From the NCBI GenBank assembly GCA_964036045.1, contig OZ038385.1:26992853-27056852 (forward strand): a DNA stretch of 64,000 nt, in the 5' to 3' direction. Below, piece by piece: positions 57,112 through 64,000 of the stretch (its first letter is position 1; the number at the start of each line of letters is the position of its first letter). Under the pieces are notes generated by a model, which was not told the origin of the DNA, ran no database searches, and saw only the letters and a list, made by a program, of their open reading frames with translations. The DNA is from Eutreptiella sp. 'Long Island Sound 2002'. Taxonomy: Eukaryota > Euglenozoa > Euglenophyceae > Eutreptiales > Eutreptiaceae. A program made the position numbers and the translations under genes.

Positions 57112-58174
57112 GTGTTTTGGATTGCTGCCACCTGTGCAGCAACTGTCCGTAGACTTTTAAGAAGTAGGATGTCGAGCGAAAAGAATTGTGCTCTTTTGCG
57201 GCTTTACAGCGGATGGCCCAGTTGGCCTCTATCGCTGCCCAGCCCAATTGTCCAGGAAGGAGATGCAGAGACTCTGCAGGGTGGTGTTCAATCAGTTCCG
57301 CCACCGATGATATGTGCTTCCCACCAACGTCATAAGGGGGGAAGCATTGGTCGATGATGGGAAAAACGAAAGGTAGAAATTTGCAGTGCAGCATCATATG
57401 GGCCATAGTTTCAGGCACGTGGCACAAGGGGCAAAGCAGGCGGTCAGGCTTCCAAGACTTAAGCCTGTCTCCTACCGGTTGTTTACGCCACAGCGTTTTT
57501 CGAATAAAATCTATGTCAGATGTCGGCAGTCTGCAAGACATCAGAGCTTGCCAGACCTCATCCGGCTGGCGCCGTTCCCTGTTCCTAGGGTATGACATCA
57601 CGGCGAGGGCTGGGCCTCTCTGCCAATCAGAGATCAGTGATGACAGATCACAGGGCGTCTGTCGTGAGTGTTCAGAAAATACGAAAGTCTGATTGGCAAG
57701 CTGGCCAATGGTTTCTCTGTATATCGGGCGCCACGTGGGGGCGATTTGATTCAGGTAGGAGTCGTCTTCCAGTAGCTGTCCCACTGTAAGTATGCCCTCC
57801 CTGATGAGCGATGGTGACGAATACGTATGGAAATGGGCGTTTTTGAACAAAACATTGTGCCACAGGGGCATATCGTAGCTCAGAGCGTCTGGAGGGTTAA
57901 CATTCAAACCTTGTCGTAGGAGCGAGAAAGACTTTGCACTAAAGGCTAAATAGGGGAGGGAGATCCAAGGCAAATTGATGTCCATTTGAAACCAACCCAG
58001 TTGGGCCGGCGTGACAGTAATAGCTCTGGGCCCCGCCCAGGCCTCAAACTGTGCAGACACAGTCGGGGGGATTTCCGCAGGACGTAGAGTATAGTTCACG
58101 AAAAGGACTGCTAGGTGGAGTGGGGGCTGGGTGCATGGGAAGGATTGACGTTGGACCCATGGGACTGTTGTAGT
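56921..58174 (-). pseudogene. LINE ORF2 zf-RVT region
   Basis: Open frame from just after an in-frame TGA (58177-58175). It includes LHLAVLFVNYTLRPAEIPP, a long helical segment and the zinc finger CPLCHVPETMAHMMLHCKF (C-x2-C-x7-H-x4-C), the zf-RVT that follows the reverse transcriptase in LINE proteins. The RT itself is missing upstream, as in a typical 5' truncation. After QLEPTPP the frame leaves the RNase H frame; restoring it needs a one-base shift in a C run. Confidence 0.8.
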
Positions 58175-58491
58175 TCAGGAAAAATTCTGCCCCCCCTTGT
58201 GGAAAAAAAAAACTTTATGGAAATGACCTGGGGGCTGGGTTTGGGGTACATACGTGAGTTTCGGTAGTATGTTGTTAGTTTCGAGTTTGTTGTCGCAGAG
58301 GGTTAAAAGGATTAGACGGGTGGTACATACATGGCGCATGGTCAACCACGGAGTCCTTGGCAGAATTTTTTTTGGGACTCCTTTTCGTTCCTTCCTCTGT
58401 GTTTTGGTTTTTTTTCGGGGGGGAGGGGGGCTCTTTCGTGGTTGACCTTCATGTCCCGGTAGCAGTTTTTTTTTTCTGGGACTGATTCTAG

Positions 58492-59178
58492 GGGGGAATC
58501 TTTGCACTGTGCGCTACTTTTAGACTATGTTCCCCCCGAAGAGCCCCCAAGCAAACCCCTTGGAAACGCCCTTAGAATTAGGTGACCCAAACTGCCCCAG
58601 CTCAAGAAAGTTGCAAACTACCTTCCCTTCACATAACACACATCATGCACAACTGGAAAAGCCATGAACAGCGCATTGGTCGCCACCCTCAAGAACACAC
58701 AATTGTCTTTCTGTTCCATTGTCAACTGAGTACACATGGACTCCATCTTGCATTGGCGATTCACCACCCGTAGTGCATCTTGGTAGTACTCCAAGTGGAT
58801 GAGCCCATCTCCCGCCATCCCAGCCACCGTGGCAGGAACTCGCACGCCGTTGGAGCGGGTGTAGAACATCCGATCGCCAAGACTCAAATCCACGAAGAAA
58901 GTGTGTCTAACAAAGGAGGAGGGGGTATGAAGTCCTGTAGCATATGTGCAAGCACGATAGATAAATGTGTGCACACGAGCATTGCGCCTTGCCATGCCTT
59001 GACACAACCATGCTACGCCTTGCCATGCCTTGACCCAAACATGCTACGCCTTGCATAACCTCCGCTAGGGGTCACCATGATGCCCCTAGGGGCCCCTAGT
59101 ATCTCAAAGTATGGGTCTCTAGGACGGCCAGACGCCCAAATAGTTGCACTGCGCGCGCACTGCGCTTAAGGCTCCCCC
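58492..59178 (-). mobile_element. GGGGG-ended element 3 (687 bp, TSD TAG)
   Basis: Begins gggggaatctttgcactgtg and ends gcgcttaaggctccccc, flanked by TAG (58489-58491, 59179-59181). Inverted ends share AGTGCGC blocks. The outer regions match element 4. The minus strand holds an ORF (58618-59007). Inserted next to the truncated LINE in the kinase intron. Confidence 0.85.
58618..59007 (-). CDS. ORF of GGGGG element 3, possible Tudor/SH3-like module
   Basis: Open frame reading FVDLSLGDRMFYTRSNGVRV, PATVAGMAGDGLIHLEYYQD, then QLTMEQKDNCVFLRVATN and MAFPVVHDVCYVKGR before the stop. The GDxMFYxRSNGxxxPATV, then GLIHLEY pattern is that of small beta-barrel modules (Tudor/SH3-like) frequent in algal proteins. 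The C-terminal part is homologous to the ORF of element 4. The first codons before FVDL may be intron. No transposase motif. Could be cargo or an accessory protein. Confidence 0.4.
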   Translation of the reverse strand: MCQGMARRNARVHTFIYRACTYATGLHTPSSFVRHTFFVDLSLGDRMFYTRSNGVRVPATVAGMAGDGLIHLEYYQDALRVVNRQCKMESMCTQLTMEQKDNCVFLRVATNALFMAFPVVHDVCYVKGR

Positions 59179-59936
59179 TAGCTCGGGTACGTTTTTTTTT
59201 TAAATCTTTTTGGGGGCTCTTTGTATGAATGTTTTTTTCCCCCGAACCGAGCCCTTTTTTTGGATAAATTTGACTTTCTTTCTTTTTTTTTTGCACCAAT
59301 ATAGGGAAGAATGGAAGGATTGGGAAGGGTCGGGTGGGTTAGGTCAATGGTCCGGGCACAAGGTTCGAGGCAAGGATTGGAAAGGGTTTTGTGGGTCAAG
59401 TTCAGGGGATACATGGGAATACGGAAGCATTGGGACAACCATGTGCTCCGTGCGCACCACGGTGCACAACATGCACACCGTGCATAACTAAAAATACAAC
59501 TGTGAAGTATACAACCTTTTCATGTTAAACCAAAAAACTGCACACAACGCGACATATGGCAATGAGCTCCGCGAGCACCACTTGCTTCCTGTCGGCGTAT
59601 GGTTTTCGGGATGGGGTTACAGATGTAATCTTACGGCCGGAAACCCACATTGCAGCTGCAACATTGTGGGGACACGAGTGCCCATGCCACTTCAAAGTGG
59701 AGGCACAAAAGTTGGTGGCTCCTTGGACCCATTGAGGCGGTGAACCACGTTGAGGGTAGGTACAACAAGCAATGCAGTGCAGGCCAGCAGTTGAACATAC
59801 GTTTCGTCGCCCGCGACATGGGCAACGGTGAAGGGCCATAGGCCTTGCAATGTATTGCCTCACTAATTGTGCAATGTGCATGAACAGTGTGCATACATTG
59901 TGCACATTGTAGCACTCAACCCGTCAAAGGACATTG

Positions 59937-60330
59937 TCAGACTAGGCACACACAAACATAGCAGTGGAACTTGTGTTGCACATAAGGACCACATAGTTCA
60001 TGGGTCTGCTTGCCATAGGAGACACATTTCTTATGGTGCCCCCCAAACTTGCTATCACAAGCACCACAAACCCTGCTGACACCAGCAAGGCCGCTAGGAA
60101 TAGATGATGCGGCACCGGGAGTTCCACTAGGAGTGGCACTACGGGCAACTACCGTGTTGGGGTGGGTGCAAAAGTGCCAACCGTGGCGAGAGCCATTGCG
60201 CTTGGCCTCCTGGTTGACTTGGGTGTCAAATAGCTTGACACCCCGCTCTCCCAAGTAACGAGTGGCAGCTAAAACGGACACATGGGGCGACCATGGGACA
60301 CCCTCGATGTCTTGTTTCAACCAAATATGG
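59937..60330 (-). CDS. zinc-finger ORF fragment in kinase intron
   Basis: The minus frame reads VPWSPHVSVLAATRYLGERG, a basic stretch, GWHFCTHPNTVVARSATP, a Ser/Gly/Pro linker and CGACDSKFGG, then KKCVSYGKQTHELCGPY and HCYVC before the stop. The Cys/His order (C-x2-C...C...H-x2-C...C-x2-C) suggests a PHD- or MYM-like zinc module. The frame stays open upstream to about 60698 but becomes hydrophobic and non-coding in look. Possibly part of an element protein related to the cysteine-rich segment at 20.7 kb. Family not recognised. Confidence 0.35.
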
Positions 60331-60754
60331 GACATAGATGAAACATAATGGCTACTATGAAACACAAACAGTCCAGTTCCCACACTGCACATGTACAAGC
60401 CATGATGTGTGCATCCCACATCACAAACAAATCCCACATCCCAAAACGTCAAAAAAAAACCCAACCCACGGGCACAGGAGGGCAAAACCAAAAAAAGCAG
60501 GATAAAAAAAAACAAAACTCTGCAACAAGACGTCGGAGTAACAAGTGATGCCAAAGAATGCAAAAAAAAAAGCTTCCGTGGCACCTCATGATGTGCTTCG
60601 ACCATATTCCACCATAAAAAAAACACACCAAAAAACACCAAACCACAGGCAAAAACGCCCCCAAAAGAGGGGGGGGGGGGGGGCACAAAAAAAAACACAA
60701 AAATTTCCCCCCAAAAAACCTTGACCCCATAACCTATCAGCTCATCCTTGCGTG

Positions 60755-61275
60755 TATTGTGAAGCTACGGCAGAGGATTGGCGGTGCCATGATTGCATTG
60801 CATGCACTATGGTAGCATTGAGGGCCGCGGTGAATGATAGCTGTGTAATGACTGAGCACTGCTACACTATGGCAATGCTCAGGTGCAGCGAACGAAGCGC
60901 TAGAATTAATGGTCCCCAATGCGCTTGCTTACAACAAAAGGGCTCAGGGGTAGCACTGCATCCATAGTGTGGCGCAAACAAAGCAATGCACTGCAATAGT
61001 GCAGCAATGCTCCACAGTGACACTATAACATAATGCCGCGGTGTAGCAGTACCAATTTGCTACTGTAGTGCGTAGGGCAGCAATGGTCAACTGCAAAGTC
61101 ACAATGGCACTGAATGAGCAGTACCATTGCGGTATAGTGTAGCAATGGTCAACTGTAGGGTCGCAGTAGCACTGAGTGCACTGTTATAGTGTAGCACTGC
61201 TCAACAGCACCACTACATTGCTGTGCTGCTGCAAAGCACTTCTGCATTAGAGCAGTGCACTGCTGTGTCACTGCT
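60755..61275. repeat. degenerate GCACTGCTACACTATGG-type repeat
   Basis: Words tagtgtagcaatg, gcactgctc and cagtagcactga recur every 15-30 bases in both orientations. No coding capacity. In the kinase intron. Confidence 0.6.
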
Positions 61276-61437
61276 GAGCACAATCCCAAGGCCAGCAAAC
61301 CAGCACCCAGGAAAACCCCATCACCATCCCCTTCTCAAAATCATTGCGAAATGTTTTTGACCCTACAACCCACACCTCGACCCCAGCCCCCTCCCAGGGG
61401 TAGGGTGTCCACCACACTAAGCCATAGCGGGGTCTCT

Positions 61438-61600
61438 GCCTGGCGTGCGCCCAGCTTGCTACTTTTGTATAAACTATCCCGCCTTTAACCCCGGATTTAC
61501 CCCCCCCTAGGGGCGCCCCCCAAGTCGACCAGAGTGGACCGCAAACCTTCCCAACAAAGCACGCTGCATAAGGCGAAATGAAGAATTTCATCATCAATAG
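61438..61600 (-). mobile_element. terminal fragment of the GGGGG element family
   Basis: gcctggcgtgcgcccagcttgctactttt, abbreviated here, is followed by taaactatcccgcctttaa, ccccccaagtcgaccag and aacaaagcacgctgcataa, matching the left 165 bp of elements 1 and 2. The GGGGGAA tip is lost. The minus frame reads AACFVGKVCGPLWSTWGAPL. Confidence 0.65.
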
Positions 61601-61866
61601 TACAGAACAGTACAGTACAGTACAGAACTTTTTGCACTTGGACCACTTGACCGCCCCAGGAACGACAAGGGGCAGAGGTACACACAGCGCAAGATTGGAC
61701 ACTGGGAAGATTCGGCACTTGAGGGTGGGGGGGGGATTGCCAGAGCCTACAGATTGAGGAATGCAAAGGCGGAGAGGGAGGGAGAGAGAGAGGGAAGGAG
61801 GGAGCAATGAAAGGAGGGAGAGGAAAAGAAGAATGTGAAAAAAGAAGACGAAGGGAGGGAGGGACA

Positions 61867-62125
61867 GGGCTCCTTTAAAGGGGTGGGGTGGTGGGTGGGT
61901 GGGTCCAGTCCCCCCTGAGTGCTGAGATTTTAGAGGCGCCAAAGGCACCAAAGGCGCCGAAAACAAATTTTTTGGCCGAAACTATTTGGCGCCAAAGTCG
62001 CCAGGGAAACTTTTTGATTGGCCCAAGGCCTAGAGAAACTTTGGCCCAATCACTTAAAGGGGCGGGGGGGTCCCCCCAACCCCCCACCCCACCCACCAGT
62101 GGTGCAGAGTTGTTAAAAGGAGCCC
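61867..62125. mobile_element. 259-bp inverted-repeat element beside the kinase exon
   Basis: Ends gggctcctttaaagg and, inverted, gggctccttttaacaac, followed inward by GGTGGGTGGG and poly-C/G blocks. The centre carries gcgccaaaggcaccaaaggc and tttggcgcc, the same word as repeat C (26.65 and 50.57 kb). Ends 25 bases from the donor site of the kinase exon. No clear target duplication. Confidence 0.55.
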
Positions 62126-62150
62126 TCGGGAGGGAGTGAGCAGGAGGGAC

Positions 62151-62381
62151 CTGGAAGCCTGCAGCCAATTGCTTGATGCAGATCAACTCTCCCGTGTCGT
62201 GGCAAAGGCCGAGGTACACCTCTGAGAATCCACCACTGGCAATCATTGTCGAGACACTGTACCGCAGCGGTTTGGAGCGCGAGACCCGAAACTTGTCATT
62301 GAAGAGACTGGCAGCTCTGAAGATGGATTGCTGAGTCTCTCTTGAGGATACCGGGCTGCTGCTGCTTTGGTTCAAGGACTC
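62151..62381 (-). CDS. MAPKKK-like protein kinase, ATP-binding-loop exon
   Basis: The acceptor gactctatctcttatag ends just before 62381. The exon encodes 77 residues in phase 0: a Ser-rich lead (LNQSSSSPVSSRETQQS), then RYSVSTMIASGGFSEVYLGL and DTGELICIKQL. This is the glycine-rich loop and the VAIK-type Lys of a kinase N-lobe. The first Gly is Ala and the third is Ser, as in some divergent STE kinases. It ends AAGFQ with donor gtccct. It joins in frame to 54012-52504 to complete the kinase fold. Earlier exons are probably beyond the right edge. Confidence 0.82.
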
Positions 62382-62462
62382 CTATAAGAGATAGAGTCAA
62401 TCACTCCATAGAGTGTCCACAAGAATGTTCACCACTAAGAGGAAGTGTTTGCTCGTTGAGCT

Positions 62463-62661
62463 AGGTGTGCTACTTTGTGTCAAATACCCTGACTTTAGCC
62501 CCTGCTTCACCCTCTCCTAGAATCTCCAAAATCTCTTTCCCCAGATCCTTGTTCTCACACACTCTCTCTTTCTCTATGTAGTCCCTTTCTGTGGCTGGTA
62601 GGTCTGTTGTGGGTTTTGCTACAGCTTTGGTTTTGGCATTGGCCTTCCCTTTGGGCTTCAT
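62463..62661 (-). pseudogene. lysine-rich ORF ending in a GGGGG-family terminus
   Basis: ATG at 62661-62659; a 63-codon frame (MKPKGKANAKTKAVAKPTTD, then ERDYIEKERVCENKDLGKEI) ends GEGEAGAKVRVFDTK. Its last 50 bases (gagagggtgaagcaggggct, then gtatttgacacaaagtagcac) align with the left terminus of elements 1 and 2. So it is probably the reading frame of a more intact or diverged family member. Confidence 0.35.
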
Positions 62662-62699
62662 TCATCGCGGCAGGCGATGGCCACGCCAGAGGCAAACCT

Positions 62700-64000
62700 G
62701 AAAAGCGAAATCTGTGGTGGCCATGTGAGGGACATCAAAGTGGCATCGTCATCAACGCAGACTGAGGGAAGGACACAACAGCGCTTTCCAGGCGTGGAGA
62801 GGCGCCTGCCTTGGGACTCCTAGGATTCTTGGGGCTGTCACTCGGCATCATTTCTGAAGGTGTCTATAGGACTTGGGGTGCAACATTTATGACCCAAAAT
62901 GATCCCCCCCGTTGCACTCTTTGCAATTAGACATTTATCACGGAGGAAAACATTTCCTAAGGGGGATCAATGGTCGGTTCCGATAGACTGAATGTCCCCG
63001 CCATAGACAATTCCAGCCATTAGTCCAGCAGTACCGTGTAGCTCAATCAATGCACGTGTCCCCTTCTTGGTTGGGGTGCTCCACTATGTAAGGTACAGTG
63101 AGGCGTTTTTTGCGGTTAGCTCTGTGGGTCACTTGTGTGCTTGTCCTGTCTGCCGACTCTAGTGAACAACCAGGATCAAATAAAAAAAAAAGCAGTCGTC
63201 CTTAAGGTGTGGACTGCATTCACTTGTTTACGTGCGAACTGACTGGGCTGCAAAGCATGGCACATAGGAACATTTCCTAAGCCCCCCCCCCTCCCCCTCC
63301 AAAAAGGACTTGGGACAAATGTCCAATCAATGACCAAGGAGCGGCATTTGTTTTGAAAAGACTCGTGGCTCAGGTGCCTTTTACAGGCGCTTTGCGCACA
63401 TGGGGAACTGGCATGCAGATTTGTGGCACACTGGGCTACCCTGTGGCCTCCCCTGAGCAGGAGGAATGACAAAGATGGTGGCCATGTGAACCTAAGAAGA
63501 AGGCCATCCATTGGGAGGGGGTTCTATTCCCTTCTCTATAAACCCCAAACAACGGCCCGAATGGCCGAGGACATGAGCCGTGAAGGCTAATGGGTATGTG
63601 CTTTGTGTTTTTGTGCTTGTGTAGGGAAAAAAGATTTAAATTTTCTTGGCTTAATTTTCATTGCCTCCTTAAAATTTACAATCTGCAAAATTAAAACTAA
63701 AAATGAATCGCAAATTTTAAAGCCGAGAGCCATTGTACTATTTTTACCCATCTACACAGGTGGTCCCCCCCTACCCACAGAGTATAATGGTAGCCAAACA
63801 CACAATGCACCACATGGGGTGGAATATTTCGCAAGCGACCACCCTAAACCACTGCACAAAGTGGCAACTTTCGTTTAATTGATTACTTTTTGGCCAAATT
63901 TTCAATATATTGGCTTTAACGTGGGTCTCTAGGAGACATGTATGCCGGGTGGGATTTACAGAGGACCTCCCACACACGGTACGCCAAGACATGGTCCCGG
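62700..64000. other. right end, no gene recognised
   Basis: Expected to be upstream intron or 5' region of the MAPKKK-like gene. I found no exon with acceptor, donor and coding content. A 110-codon minus frame (63176-63511) lacks a domain. Confidence 0.4.

Larger units (their letters stand above)
55900..58190 (-). mobile_element. 5'-truncated non-LTR retrotransposon (LINE)
   Basis: Contains the post-RT zinc finger (zf-RVT) and RNase H of a LINE ORF2 but no reverse-transcriptase core. The 5' boundary lies near 58175-58190, where the frame meets a stop and a poly-A/T tract. The 3' boundary is uncertain. RNase H placed after zf-RVT is found in plant and algal LINE clades. Sits in the 8.1 kb kinase intron, same strand as the gene. 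Confidence 0.8.
54013..62150 (-). other. 8.1 kb intron of the MAPKKK-like gene
   Basis: Runs from donor gtccct (62150 downward) to acceptor tgtgtccag (54013). Both sides are phase 0. The joined protein has the expected spacing, 17 residues, between the ATP-binding Lys and the alpha-C Glu. The intron holds a LINE fragment, GGGGG element 3, a zinc-finger ORF, a partial GGGGG-family end, a 259-bp inverted-repeat element and simple repeats. Confidence 0.7.

Overview
The window is nuclear DNA of a microbial eukaryote, most likely a protist or alga with a large, repeat-rich genome. The evidence is protein-coding genes split by GT-AG introns with matching phases, eukaryotic kinase families, a RING finger, LINE remains, and very low coding density. 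There are no bacterial operons, rRNA genes or convincing tRNA genes. The exact lineage cannot be fixed from the sequence alone. Base composition is near balanced, with an unusual number of pure G or C runs of 8-16 bases, many of them at the ends of repeated elements.

Layout. 180-4819 (+): last four exons of an AGC-family kinase of S6K/RSK type. 4.8-18.7 kb: no supportable gene, only simple repeats, a dispersed repeat cluster (11.0-13.7 kb) and retroelement scraps. 18.8-21.3 kb: a 2.5 kb element with long inverted ends and a dead Ulp1/C48-like protease. 22.8-27.6 kb (-): a three-exon Ser/Pro-rich protein whose 3.6 kb intron is full of repeats. 29.0-35.5 kb (-): at least four exons of a Ser-rich, repeat-bearing protein with phase-2 introns throughout. 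37.0-37.3 kb (-): a RING-finger exon, possibly the 5' part of the same gene. 38-40 kb: possible tyrosine-recombinase fragments. 41.8-50.7 kb: a dense cluster of nested short elements and tandem duplications. 52.5-62.4 kb (-): a MAPKKK-like kinase in two visible exons separated by an 8.1 kb intron, which holds a 5'-truncated LINE, a complete short DNA element and other debris. 62.7-64 kb: nothing recognised.

The most notable system is a family of about 670-710 bp elements with GGGGG/CCCCC termini and 3-bp target duplications. Four complete copies are present. One sits inside another repeat whose uninterrupted paralogue also lies in the window and gives the empty site. The copies carry different short ORFs between conserved ends. 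Splice sites and reading-phase matches were found by eye, so gene models are inferences except where motifs are stated.
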